Shown: positions 24,401 to 34,620 of the stretch, in pieces
How the letters are laid out: each line of letters opens with the position of its first letter
Position numbering within the stretch: the stretch's first letter is position 1
Source: Lactuca virosa
Lineage: Eukaryota > Streptophyta > Magnoliopsida > Asterales > Asteraceae
Direction of reading: 5' to 3'
Length of the DNA: 64,000 bases
Assembly: GCA_928212115.1 (NCBI GenBank)
Contig: CAKMRJ010003334.1
Location: 32,389,578 to 32,453,577 of the forward strand
The notes under the pieces: model-generated
The model's input: the letters and a program-made list of their open reading frames with translations, nothing else
Databases searched by the model: none
Told to the model about the DNA's origin: nothing
Program-made: the position numbers and the translations under genes

Positions 24401-24627
24401 TTACCACAAGGATTCACCCAAAGGATTCAAACGCCTCTTGAATCCCACAAAAGGTCAACTTTCTAATTCTATATAATTTCTTATAACACTTCAAAAAATT
24501 TCCCAAATACTGATGAAATTTCAATGTTTTTTTTTTTTTTGGTCATTTTTGTTTTTCAGGAAGGAGGTCATTCTTCTCCCTTTCAACGTTTAGGGGAAGC
24601 AAGACAAATGAGAGCAAGGGGTATTGA
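21405..24627 (+). CDS. CIP7-like: COP1-interacting protein 7-like protein (7 exons)
   Basis: Exon model: 21405-21481, 21632-21817, 21917-22016, 22092-22126, 22203-22355, 22433-24453, 24560-24627, all with GT/AG borders and in phase; 879 residues. The N-terminal 180 residues form the conserved family domain (starts MEMERGIDPDALLDYVELQI; contains YEAYVCSSNRTQKVASG and ATGARCSTKDISDLENFA). Near residue 270 is the signature SPMRRIQIGRSGS followed by IKSLNYFPPRE. The middle is charged, low-complexity and rich in Ser, Lys and Pro, with a short coiled-coil-like stretch near residue 500. The last exon supplies the family C-terminus RSFFSLSTFRG, which supports the final intron rather than read-through to TAA at 24476. 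Arabidopsis CIP7 is a nuclear partner of the COP1 ubiquitin ligase that promotes light-regulated genes; whether this paralogue does so is inference. Confidence 0.88.
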
Positions 24628-25187
24628 TGTAAAATATACAACATATAGGTTAATTAAGCTTTCTTCTTAACATGCATTTATTGTGGAAGTGGAAACGATT
24701 GATTATGGGATGTAAATTGTGGTCATATTTCTTCAAGCAAGAATCCTCCTTGCTAGAAGAACGGGTATGAATATGATAGAGCTTGTTATTCTTGGTATTT
24801 TCAGTTTGAGTTACCAAAATATTTGTTAGGTGGATGTTTGGGATTTTGCGTTTATTAGATTATTTATTTATAGTTTCATAATGTTAATAAGCATTTTAAA
24901 TGTTTGGACGAAATAATATAAAAAATAAAAAAATTGCTTATTCACTTAAATAAATTTATTTTTTATAAGTTGTTTAATTCTAATTTAATTTTATATATTT
25001 AAAAGTACGTGGAAATCAATTTACCAATCTACTGATAATATTTTAACTATAAAAAGCCTTATGAATCATTTTTTTCAATGACTAGCTTCATATATACCAA
25101 TTTATATCTTTTGGTCAATTTACATTTGAAAAAAACATTATTAACATGAAAAATAAGGTAAACAATAAGAATTCTAAAGTTCATCAA
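24628..25187. other. 3' UTR and intergenic region after the CIP7-like gene
   Basis: AT-rich sequence with no further coding exons. The first 200-300 bp probably include the 3' UTR. No clear polyadenylation site could be singled out. Confidence 0.5.
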
Positions 25188-25740
25188 CATGAGCATGATT
25201 CCAAATGCAGGAAAACAGTAAACAGCTTCAGGGATGCCATTGCACTGAAATGACAGGATATTTTGGAACCCTAAACCCAGTCTAAAATTGTTGATTGTTC
25301 CAAATTCTCCATTATACCTAATTGGAAACGCATTCTCTTTCAAAACTTCAATTTTTGCTAATACGGCAATTCTCTCTTCCTGTGACATAAAAGATTTTAA
25401 AAAGTCAGGGAAACCAGTTTAACATTACAAAAGAAGTGACTATTGTATTGAACTCACCTGATGTGATATTAACTGAAACTGAAAATTATTGAACTCATGC
25501 CAATATCTGATAACAAAGATTTCAAAAAACAGTTGGTTAACCCCTCAAATAGGTTAGGTGAAGTTATTGCCTTCTTACATATCAGAAGTGACTTACCTTT
25601 CTTCTAACTCTTTGAATAGATTAGATTTGAGTTCGAGTTCCTTCAATTCACCAGTTAATTCAGTGCACTGTTTTTCTGTTTCTTGAATTGCTGCTTCAAG
25701 TTTGCCATCTTCTTTTTCTATCTTCAATATCATTTAAAAC
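25188..25740 (-). pseudogene. ATG6: Beclin-1/ATG6 pseudogene fragment
   Basis: Three exon-like pieces on the minus strand match the central part of plant ATG6 (beclin 1), the autophagy subunit of the PI3-kinase complex. Exon A (about 25735-25597) reads LEAAIQETEKQCTELTGELK, from the coiled coil, and ends in a good GTAAGT donor. Exon B (25506-25458) reads YWHEFNNFQFQLISHQ with AG/GT borders. Exon C (from 25379) reads EERIAVLAKIEV then FPIRYNGEFGTINNFRLG. Exon C lacks the block normally between KIEV and the FPI segment, and stops interrupt it soon after. N- and C-terminal parts are missing. Retained introns show it came from a DNA-level duplication, not a retrocopy. Confidence 0.82.
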
Positions 25741-25925
25741 AAAGAAGATACAAATACTTTAATTTGCTTAGATATGATTTATGAAAATTAAACTTGAATG
25801 TCTTTCTGTATGATGTAAAATACACATCTATACATGTTTTCTAATTTTCTAAAACAGAAAATGAAAAATGAAAAAATTTTAACCAAAAACGTTTGTAAAT
25901 TTTCTAAAGAAAACTGAAAATGAAA

Positions 25926-27047
25926 ACTTAAGGTTGCGTTTAGTTACGGAAAAACAGTTTTCATTTTCTGTTTTTCGTTTTCCCTTTTCATATTTCGTTT
26001 TCCGTTTCCGGTTTTCATTGGAAAATTTAGAAAACGCGTTTAGTTAATACTTATTCATTTTTCATTTTCAGTTTTAGAAAATTAGAAAACGTGTTTAGAT
26101 GTGTATTTTTCTATTGGTTTTCATTTTTAGAAAACAGTTGTGGTGGTAGGGTGGGGGTGGGGGTGGCGGTGGTAGCGGGTCGGCGGCGGTGGTGGTGGCG
26201 ACAATCGTGGTAGTGGTGGTGATGGCGGTGGCGGCGGCGGCGGTGGTGGTGGTGGTGCTGATGGGGTAGTGGTGGTGGTGATGGTGATGGTGATGATAGG
26301 TCGGTGATTGTGGTAGTGGTATTGGGTGGGTAGGTGTGTCTGTGTGTGTATGTTTGTGGGGGTGAGGGTGAGTGTGTGGGTGGGTGTAGGTGTGGGTGTG
26401 TGTGCGTGTGTTTTTGGGGATGAGGGTGGGTTTGTGTGTGTGTGTGTTTGTGGGGGTGGGGTAGGTGTGGGTTTGTGTGTGTGTGTGTTTGTGGGGGATT
26501 GGGTGGGGGTGGGGATGGGTGTGTGTGTGTTTGGGGGTTGGGGTGGGTGTTTGTTTATGTGTGTGTGTGTGTGTGTATTTGTGGGGGTAGGGATGACTTT
26601 GTGTTTGTGTGTGTGTATGTGTGTGTGTTTGTGGGTGTGTGCGTGTGGGGGGGGGGGGGTATGGGTGGGGGTTGGGGTAGGTGTGTGTTTGTAGGGGTGG
26701 GCTTGGGAGTGGCTGAGTGTGGGTAGGTAGGGGTGTGGTGGGTTGGAGGTGTAGAGATGGGAGTGAGGGTGTGTTTATATTTTAGAAAAATTTTGGAATT
26801 AGAAAAATGTGGAAAACAATAATTATTGGTTTTCTAAAAATTTCCAACTTCTTTGTAATTTTAGAAAACGGAAAATTTTCATTTTCCGTGAAAAATTTAA
26901 AAAACTAGACGAACTAAACGCGTTTTCAAAATTCTCATTTTTCTTGGAAATTTTTGCCGAAAAACGGCCCATTTTTCCGCAATAAACGCACCCTAAATCA
27001 TTTTTCTGAAAACGAAAATTGTTTTTTTGTGACTAAACTCAACCTAA
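25926..27047. mobile_element. Inverted-repeat element with G/T-rich core
   Basis: Imperfect terminal inverted repeats: the left end reads CTTAAGGTTGCGTTTAGTTA (25926 on) and the reverse complement of the right end reads CTTAGGTTGAGTTTAGTCAC (27047 back). A second inner pair with GAAAACGCGTTTAGTT is at about 26029 and, inverted, at about 26910. No transposase is visible, so this looks like a non-autonomous foldback or MITE-like element. Its centre is the G/T-rich minisatellite at 26140-26770. It separates the ATG6 and epimerase pseudogene fragments. Confidence 0.6.
26140..26770. repeat. G/T-rich minisatellite
   Basis: About 630 bp almost free of C on the plus strand: first GGTGGT/GGCGGC triplet-like runs, then variants of GTGTGTGTTTGTGGGGGTGG. 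It has many G runs, including about 13 consecutive G at 26647-26659. The long ORFs across it (26326-26726) are Gly/Val/Cys low complexity and not genes. Confidence 0.9.
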
Positions 27048-27192
27048 GATTTTAGCAACATTTCGGTTTTAGTCAAAAATCAAATGGAACCAAGGGTCAA
27101 AATAATCCAATGTGGGTATATGTCGTAAGAAAATTGTTACAAATGCAAGTTGATTGATAACATGATTTTATATCTTTCAAAGATAAGTTTAC

Positions 27193-28480
27193 CATGTAAT
27201 TTTTCAAGAACTTGAATAACAGACAATGAGTAGCTTGAAGCTCTTCAATATCTGTATTCAGATTTTTTCCAACTTTAAGCTTCAAAGTCTTGAATCCTTC
27301 TTTACAATACTTTGAAGCCAATTCACCAGCTTCTTTCGAGGAAACAATCGATATCTACAATAAGACATCACCTTAATTGATGTTATCTTCTTTTTCATTC
27401 TTGTTATAGGTTTTTTTTTCCCTATCAAGTTGTCTTAATAAATGATGTTTAAAAGATATATTTATAGCATCCTAAATTCATTTCTTTCTACTAAAACATT
27501 ATACTTCCATTTTTTTTTCTTATTATGCAGTTATAGTTAAAAAATCTACCAAATTACAACAATTTACAGCAATGTACTTTAAGCTTTTTTCCTTATTAAA
27601 ACGTCATACTTTGAAAACTTTTATCTAATCGTAGCAATAACAATTGGACAGATTTTCAAAGATTTCAAAGAATAATATTGTAATAGAAAGAACTGAAAGT
27701 AGGAAGCTATAATAAACAAATAAGGTTGATACTTCATGCATTTAACATACAAATAACTATAACTGAGGGCAAATTTATAAAAAGTTGGTATTGAACGGGG
27801 ATAGAAAGTGAACTGTTAAATTATAATATACATAAATTTGCAAACAACAATAAAATGCATAAAAATTGAAATACTTGGATAGAAACTGAAGTGTTATATC
27901 GGTTGTTATTGTATTTGAAACTCCACCAAAGAATCTCCATAATGGTGTGCCAATGCTAATAGCAACTGCATCAATCACAACCATCTCCACCCCTGCTCTA
28001 ACCTTTGAGGCATTTAGCAACATTATGAGTACAAAATTGAAAAATATAAAGCAAGGAAATGATAATAATGATTCATGAACCGGATATATTATGTTTAGGA
28101 AAAAACATTTGAGAAATGTTTGGAATTAATGGAAACAATTATTTCTGCATTAAAAAGGAAGGATTCATGTATAGTTTACTACACTAAGCTATGAATAGGT
28201 AGACAAATTATGATTTATTTTCGCAAATTCTTATCCTAAATAATAAAGAAATAGATTTATAATCACTTTTGTCAATAAAGAAATTCAAATATTTTGTCAA
28301 AATGGGCAATGTAAGCTATGAAAAGCAAAAAGTGAACAACTTACATAAGCAAAATCATGTCCAGGAAGAAGTTGACAACACATCGCCCAAACTCATCGCT
28401 TGACTCTTCATCAAAACCTCACAAGCTTCCCCTGCTTTCTTCAAAACCGTGATCTGATCCTCTGCAGTGGGTGGGGTAGG
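27193..28480 (-). pseudogene. L-Ala-D/L-Glu (dipeptide) epimerase-like pseudogene
   Basis: Minus-strand exons of an enolase-superfamily dipeptide epimerase. Exon 1 (about 28465-28345) reads AEDQITVLKKAGEACEVLMK; it then needs a frame change to reach the LPGHDFAY-like end before a GTAAGT donor. Exon 2 (about 28009-27900) reads VRAGVEMVVIDAVAISIGTP then LWRFFGGVSNTITTDIT. Exon 3 (27354-27193) reads KEGFKTLKLKVGKNL, then jumps after ELQAT to VIQVLEKLHG in another frame, so an internal segment is lost. The family's catalytic Lys motif (KLKVG) is retained, but the metal-ligand region and C-terminus are absent downstream. The first part abuts the C4 retroelement remnant at about 28596. Confidence 0.82.
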
Positions 28481-28595
28481 TCATCATTGCCACTGGCGTA
28501 CCCCGTCGACTCGGGGTTTCATGTAAAGTTTTAGGGAAAACAGTGAGAACGCATTTGGAACCCATTAGATGATATGAACAACGTTTGGGAGTGAC

Positions 28596-28757
28596 TGTTA
28601 TGTATCAATTATATTAAATTCATTGAGTTTACATGATACATATATAGGATGATTACAACAAACAATATATAATTAGATGAGTATACATGGAATGTATTAG
28701 CTGTGATGAGAAGGAGATCGGTCCTTTAATTAGGTGGGATACGATATATCCTTGACA
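28596..28757 (-). repeat. C4 3' LTR (162 bp)
   Basis: On the minus strand it starts TGTCAAGG at 28757, directly after a G-rich polypurine tract (GCGGGGGCG), and ends CATAACA at 28596. Such short LTRs are usual in small plant copia lineages. No 5' partner is present. Confidence 0.75.
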
Positions 28758-28769
28758 CGCCCCCGCAAG

Positions 28770-29685
28770 ATGGAGGATCCATCAAGACTCCAATCTTGGA
28801 CCGAAACTTGAGAAAGGAGGGTCGACCCAATGGTTTTGTGAGGACATCAGGTTGATCCAGAGTACGAATGTAGCGAACCTTCAACAAACCCGCAGTGACC
28901 TGTTCATGCATAAAGTGATAATCCAAGGCAACATGCTTCATGCGAGACTGATAGATTAGATTAGCACAAAGGTAAGTGGCACCAGTATTGTCACAGTGAA
29001 TAGTAGGAACTGTAGAGGTTGAGAGACCAAGTTCAATAAGCAAATTTTTGAGCCATGATAATTCAGCAACAATATTGGCTAAGGCTTTGTATTCAGCGGA
29101 AGAGCGGAAGACTGATTTTTGTCTTGCACAACACCATGTGATTATGCTCGAACCAAGGTACATGAGATAGCCAGTAGTAGAATGACCTTGAGTGAGAACA
29201 CCACCCGAATCGGAGTCGGAAAAAGCTATGAGATCAAGAGTTGAGTGCCGATTAAGGAATAAGCCATGATAAATTGTTCCCTTCAAATAACGTAAAAGTC
29301 TTTTGAGAGCCTGCCAGCCAGTGAATCTCTGATGGCGAATGCATGAATTGTGACAATTTGTTGACAGCAAAGGAAATGTCAGGCCTAATAAAGGCAAGGT
29401 ATTGAAGAGAGCCGCATAGCTTCTGGTATAATGTGGGATCAGCTTTAGGAGAACCATCACCATCAATGAGTGATACAGACGAACTCAAAGAAGTATTGAC
29501 TTCTTTTGCACCATCCATCTTGAACTGAGTGCGAACATCTCGGATGTGACCTGCGACAAGAACAACCTGTTTTGTGGGAATGATTTCGATACCAAGGAAG
29601 TGGTTGAGAGAGCCCAAAAACCTGGTAGCAAGCATGTCAATAAACTTGGCAATAAAATTCTTACTTGAGCTCGGCTGATTGCATG
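28770..29685 (-). pseudogene. C4 RT C-terminus and RNase H, frameshifted
   Basis: Minus-strand pieces read FLGSLNHFLGIEIIPTKQ, YQKLCGSLQYLAFIRPDISF and NKLSQFMHSPSEIHW from the reverse transcriptase end. After a frame change near 29290 come LKRLLRYLKGTIYHGL and the RNase H part with SDSDSGG, SSAEYKALA, HCDNTGATYLCAN and DVLTKPLGR. The catalytic YVDD region and everything upstream are missing. Confidence 0.85.
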
Positions 29686-29813
29686 CACCACACCCTTTTT
29701 CTCTTTTAAAATTCTTTTTATAAAAACGATTTTCTTTTCTTTTCAAAAATTTTCATACCAAGTCCTCAGTTTGAGTTCAGACATACCATAGGGTATGCCC
29801 GAATCTCTCAAAC

Positions 29814-29832
29814 CAAGACTCTGATACCAACT
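29814..29832 (-). other. G4 primer-binding site (initiator tRNA-Met)
   Basis: The minus strand reads TTGGTATCAGAGTCTTGG directly inside the LTR, one mismatch from the standard TGGTATCAGAGCC site, which confirms orientation. Confidence 0.85.
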
Positions 29833-31687
29833 TGCAACATCCCAAAAATACGGTCCAAAAATTTCATTTTATATTGCCAAATAAAACCATAGTTAAAAAA
29901 ATATTTCATCAGAACATGAGTCAAAATATCTCAAAACATTATTATCATAGTTTCCAAATCAAAACATCAGAGTAATCATCCGATGCTAAACATAATGGTG
30001 TGTGCACTGCAGTCATCCCGAGCTCTTCCCTTTGCTACCGCAAGTACCTGAAACCAAAACTGAAAACCGTAAGCACGAAGCTTAGTGAATTTCCCCAAAC
30101 TACCACATACCATACACATAATCATGCTACTAGGAGATACATGCCCCACCCACACTCAAGGAGATACGAGCCTCTCCCACACTCCGCTAACTATGAGATA
30201 TGAGCCTCACCCACACTCAACTATCTATGAGATACGGGCCTCGCCTACACTCAACTATCTATGAGATACGAGCCTCGCCCACACTCAGATATCTACGGGC
30301 CTCGCCCACACTCAACTATCTATGAGATACGGGCCTCGCCCACACTCGACTAGTAAGAAACACATACAAGTATCACACAGGCATCAAATATAATCAAATC
30401 TATCAATCCATATCCATACTCAAATAATGCTAAGATACGGGCCCTACCCATACTTAGATACTAATCAACACACATAACATACAAGGTCCGACCTTGGTGC
30501 CTTCGACCCGTTCAAACCAGGAGGAAACTCACCTTAAATGTCGGGTGATAGCTGAAACGTCTCTGCCCGGTAATCAACTCTACTCACTTCCTGAACCAAA
30601 ACAACCCCCTTAGAAAACATTTCATGCTCATAACCCCTTTAGGGTCAACTATGGTCAAAGTCAACGCTCCAAGTTGACTCAACTCGTCGAGTTTACCCTT
30701 CAACTTGTCGAGTTCCCATGAATCACATAATCACGAAATCACGATGCAACTCGTCGAGTCCATCCTTGAACTCGCCGAGTTCTTCCTTTCAACAAAATCG
30801 GGACACTTCACTTTAACTCGTCGATCCATCCTTGAACTCGTCGAGTTCTTCCCTTTAACAGAATTGGGATAATTCGACCCCAACTCGTCGAGTTCCTCCA
30901 TGAACTCGCCGAGTTCCTCATAGTTCTTAGTCTATTAAGCCCTTTCCTCAGATCTAAGGTATCAGAGTACGGATCTACATTGTTTCCATGGTATACATCT
31001 GTAAAGTCGACAACTTGATGGCTTTGCATGCCTCAAATGGACCTAATCTCGAGATATAGCAGCCTACTTCTATGGATATGGTCTTTTCTTGAGCATGAAC
31101 GGGTTTAGGACCCTTTTTTTTATGAATCTAAGGACCAAATAATACTGAGAATGGAAGTTTTTATCATCAGGACTATGAAGGTTTATCATGCTCCAACAAT
31201 GAGGTCAAAAAGATCCATAAAACAACACTAAGAGAGATATAAGCTATTAAGCATCAAGTTTGAGACTTTTTACCTCAGAAAGTTGCCAAAGACGAACGAG
31301 ATCCCAGATCTAGTGCTTCTCCTCAAGCTCAATGACCTTCTAGTTTTTCCAAGTCCTTCACCAAGCAGAAGAACACACAAAAATCCACTCAAAACCTCTA
31401 GTTTCTCAACAAGGAGCTCAAAATACGATTTAGGGTTTTAAGGAGGCTGATGAGGGGCTGGTGGGAAAATTAAGTCCTTTAAATAGGGTGTAGAACCCTG
31501 GAAATTAGGGTTTTATCCCAGCTGGTATACTCGTCGAGTTGAGGCCTCTCAACTCGTCGAGTAGGTCACTTATTTACGCGGTCCTTATAATCTCTACTCG
31601 ACGAGTTTTGGGCTTCCAACTCGTCGAGTTGCTCTTTTGACTTGAATAAATAATGAATTAAATACATACCAGGATCCAGACGTTACA
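29833..31687 (-). repeat. G4 LTR with palindrome clusters and minisatellite
   Basis: About 1855 bp, starting TGCAACATCC and ending ACGTTACA. It holds a minisatellite of about six 34-bp units (TATGAGATACGGGCCTCGCC core, 30145-30345) and twelve copies or near-copies of the palindrome ACTCGTCGAGT: eight at 30673-30920 and four at 31525-31632. A TTTAAATAGGG motif near 31478 may contribute to a promoter. Confidence 0.85.
30145..30345. repeat. 34-bp minisatellite in the G4 LTR
   Basis: Tandem units with the core CTATGAGATACGGGCCTCGC followed by CCACACTCAA; some units are shortened. G1 has a different minisatellite at the matching place in its LTR. Confidence 0.85.
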
Positions 31688-32323
31688 TTAATAATTAATG
31701 AGAAACTAACTGGAATTAATTTTGGATTAATTGTATTAATTAAAAGTGCAGGGGGTGTTTGGCAATTTATTGATAGTTGAGGAATTCGGCTCTAGAACCT
31801 ACCTAAAAGGCTTGGACGAAAACTTCTAGGAAGGCCCTAGAATTTTCGTCCAAGGCCTCTTGGATGAGAGTTTTTGGGTTGCTTAGTCCTTAAGCTAAGG
31901 GTAATAGGGTTTCCTCCTAAAACCCTAACTTTGGCTCTAAGCTACCACACTATATAAAGGGCTTCACCCCTTCTTATTTTCGGCCACTTGATTCCTTATA
32001 GGAATAACTGAAATTTCAAGCTCCCTCCTCCTCTCTCCTCTCTCATCCTCTTGCTAAGTTTTGGGTGTGATCTACTAGAGGTGTGACATTTGTGACACTT
32101 GCTCTTAAAGTTCAAGATCTTCAAGGAATTAATTGTTATTACAATATAACAATTAAGGTGTGTATTCTAACCTTAGTTTTATGAATTTCAAAAATAGCAT
32201 ATACCTCCTAGGGTTTTCTTTTTAATGTTCAATAGTTGTATGTTCAATTAGAGAAAACATAGATTCATAATATTAGGGTTGCATGCACACATAGAGATTG
32301 TTTGTTATGCTCAAAACCCATCA
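31688..32323 (+). repeat. C2: truncated copia LTR related to C1
   Basis: About 636 bp collinear with the second half or more of the C1 LTR. Shared blocks include the TATATAAAGG box near 31952, CGGCCACT, TTGGGTGTGAT, AGAGG, ACAATTAAGGTGTGTATTCT and the end AAAACCCATCA. Its left end is cut by G4. The right end (CA at 32323) abuts coding sequence of copia C3 without a primer site, so it is a solo LTR or 3' LTR inserted into C3. Confidence 0.75.
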
Positions 32324-33192
32324 CTAACTTGCTACTTGGGTATTGAAGTATTGCACGAAAATGGTTGTGTAAAGGTGAAGCAAGAGAGTTATGCTATGAA
32401 GATTCTAAAAGAGGCAGACATGAAAGAGTGTAATGTAACTCAATGTCTGATGAAGCTGGGACTAAAGTTGTCTACAACTGAAGATGAGCCTGAAGTTGAA
32501 GCTACCCATTATTGAAAACTAGTGTGTTACTTACGATATCTCTTACACACTTGCCCAAATTTAGCATATTCGATTGGAGTAGTTAGCTGTTATATGCAAA
32601 GTCCAAGAGAATCTCATACATGCGCTATTAAGCAAATCCTTTGTTACTTGTGTGGTACTCCATCTTTTGAGATAGTATATAAACGAAGTAAAAATATGTG
32701 CTTGCTAGGTTACAGTGATAGTAGTCATAATGTAGATGGTGATGATGACAGAAGTACAACATGGCATGTTTTCTACCTTGGTGACTCGCCTATCACTTGG
32801 TGCCCCCAAAAGCAAGATACAGTAGCTTTATCCTCGTGTGAATCTGAGTTCATGGCAGCTACTAGAACTGCGTGTCAGGCAGTTTGGTTAAGGGCGTTGT
32901 TAACTGAGCTGACAGGAATAAAGAAATAGAAGGTGCTGATTCGCATAGACAACAAATCAATAATTGCATTATCAAAGAATCTTGTCTTTCATGGAAGAAG
33001 CAAACATATTCACACTCGATTCCATTTCATTTGAGAGTGTGTGGAAAACGAGCAAGTGATTATTGAACATGTTTCGGGAGACAAGCAACGTGCGGATCCA
33101 CTTACGAAGGCCTTATCTCGAATAAGTTCATGGAAATAAGAGCGTTACTTGGCGTGAAAGAATTACCCTCAATTCATAATAAATTCAGGGGG
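32324..33192 (+). pseudogene. C3: copia RT end and RNase H remnant
   Basis: Plus-strand copia coding sequence with stops. It begins LTCYLGIEVLHENG, continues LCYLRYLLHTCPNLAYSIGV in the RT end, then RNase H with GYSDSSHNVDGD, TVALSSCESEFMAATR and QAVWLRALL. Beyond a stop at 32927, DNKSIIALSKN, GRSKHIHTRFH and ADPLTKAL are still readable. The N-terminal part is lost at the C2 junction. Confidence 0.85.
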
Positions 33193-33600
33193 TGATTATT
33201 GGCGAATACCTGAGTCCAATATAGCATTCCATGCGTGTTTGGTCCGGATCATAATTCCTTGGAGTATAGTCAAAGTAACTTGAAGTACTGTTGTCCAAGT
33301 TCTAGAGTCCTTGAGTCATAAGGAAACGTATATTATGAGAGTGTATGTTGCTATAACATAATCCTAGTTATATTCTATTATGTTTTGTTTAGTATATAAT
33401 GATATAGGATCTTGTATTCAGATTCATAGATTGGAGTTACTTGTCTAGGTCTCATTGCTTATAGACCATGACAATTTCATAGAAGTGTCATCAAAGTTAG
33501 AAAAAGTTATTAAAACTATTATAAGACCAAAACAAAACATAACAGTTTAAATCGATGACATAATAAGAGCAATAAGTTTTAAACTTATTACTTGATTCCA
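33193..33600 (+). repeat. Probable C3 3' LTR (right end uncertain)
   Basis: TTCAGGGGG at 33184-33192 looks like a polypurine tract, and the following TGATTATTGG would begin the 3' LTR. No partner LTR exists to fix the end; 33600 is a guess. Confidence 0.45.
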
Positions 33601-33875
33601 ACTCTTGATACATTCTTGAAAGTTAAATTGACTGCCAATTGAAGAGTTAACCAAATATAGGTTGCAAAACTATTTGATCATGAGATAAAGTAATTCTATT
33701 ATTATTATACGCTGAAAGCCTACTAAAATTCCATGTTTTATACTTGAAAGCATACTAAAATTCCAATGATTTATACATTGAAAGCCACTTTACCCATACA
33801 TAACTTAATAGAAAAAAAAGAAACATTTGCTTCCTCTAAAAAGTCATTCCTTATTATCATTTTTGATTTCTTTTC

Positions 33876-33970
33876 TTGACTGTTGTGGTTGCTTCTTGTA
33901 GGGGCCTTCAATTCCTATTGTCTTGGTTGAGATTTGAGAATAGTAGCGGGTGTAATAAAAATGATTGTGC
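33876..33970 (+). pseudogene. TOC34: TOC34 exon-5 fragment with its intron border
   Basis: Sequence 33902-33964 is a near copy of exon 5 of the TOC34 gene at 63945-64000 (both contain TGTCTTGGTTGA and the block TAGTAGCRGGTGTAATAAAA). The preceding 26 bp match the end of the same intron, including its GTAG acceptor. A 7-bp insertion after GGTTGA adds a stop. Because intron sequence is included, this is a genomic duplication, not a retrocopy. No other TOC34 exons were seen nearby. Confidence 0.82.
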
Positions 33971-33978
33971 AGAAGTTT

Positions 33979-34082
33979 AGTGGTTATTGCTATCATGTTT
34001 TGCAAGAGCAACACACTTTTATTTTGATTTTACTTTTTTTAGTGGTTACTGCTATCATGTTTTGCAAGAGCAACACACTTTT
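33979..34082. repeat. 62-bp tandem duplication
   Basis: AGTGGTTATTGCTATCATG at 33979 recurs as AGTGGTTACTGCTATCATG at 34041, with GCAAGAGCAACACACTTTT shared after it. The second unit is partial. Confidence 0.85.
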
Positions 34083-34350
34083 TCTACACATAAGAGCAAT
34101 ACACTTATATTTCTTTAACAATAATAGAATCTTGGTTACATTATTTACACATTAGCAACGTAATTATCTTCTGGTGTCGCATGTTTTAGTTCTAATAACC
34201 ATTCACCGATCAAACCAAGAATTTAGTTTAAAATGTAACATTCTAAAGTTTGATTTCTTATAGTTATTCTGGGTATTTAAGGAAATAATATTTTATTTAA
34301 ATTTGAGTTTTATATTTGTTATGGGATAGGTTAGGCTGCAGGCCCTTTGT

Positions 34351-34426
34351 GATGAGGGGTCAACAAAGCGACTCGCCGATTCGCCTATGGATCGTTGGGA
34401 ACGTGGAAAGAGAGTGAAATTAGGGA
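34351..34426 (+). repeat. Duplicated segment, copy 1
   Basis: About 75 bp containing CTATGGATCGTTGGGAAC and TGGAAAGAG, repeated with a few changes at 35198-35274. The reading MDRWERGKRVK / MDRWEHGKRVK is kept in both, hinting at an old coding exon of unknown type. Confidence 0.75.
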
Positions 34427-34620
34427 TGGGCATATGGACCGGGGAACTGGCCGGAACCGGTACCGGAACTGGAACCCGATGGAACCGGTCGGGCCGGGAC
34501 TTGGACGATATTGTTGTGGATTTTTGGAACCGGGAACCGGTGGAACTGGCAAAAACCGGTAGAACCGGCAAAAACCGGAACCGTATGTTGCTATTTCTCG
34601 AGGACCGGTTCCGATAAGAA
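34427..34620. repeat. ACCGG-rich low-complexity block
   Basis: Many overlapping GGAACCGG/ACCGGT units in a stretch otherwise surrounded by AT-rich DNA. It begins TAGGGATGGGCAT, which resembles the ends of plant hAT elements, but no matching inverted end was found. Confidence 0.6.

Larger units (their letters stand above)
28596..29685 (-). mobile_element. C4: 5'-truncated Ty1/copia remnant with 3' LTR
   Basis: A minus-strand copia fragment keeping the end of reverse transcriptase, RNase H, the polypurine tract and a short 3' LTR (28596-28757). The 5' part is cut off at about 29685, where gypsy G4 sequence begins. It is a separate lineage from C1, judged by its short LTR and by motifs such as SLQYLAFIRPDISFAVNKL. 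Confidence 0.88.
29686..31687 (-). mobile_element. G4: truncated gypsy element (5' LTR plus leader)
   Basis: A minus-strand fragment comprising one LTR (29833-31687) and about 145 bp of adjacent internal leader with an intact primer site. The leader and LTR ends resemble G1 (TGCAACATCC versus TGTAACATCC; shared CTTAGTGA and CCCCAAA blocks), so the two families are related. The coding region and other LTR are absent. It sits between copia C4 and the C2 LTR. Confidence 0.85.

Noticed and set aside
24454..24476. Reading CIP7-like exon 6 straight through to TAA at 24476
   Set aside because: A good donor at 24454 and acceptor at 24559 restore the family C-terminus RSFFSLSTFR; the read-through ending has no family similarity.
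26326..26726. Overlapping 122- and 96-codon ORFs rich in Gly, Val and Cys
   Set aside because: They are translations of the G/T minisatellite in two frames; no domain, no splice context, and composition follows the repeat.
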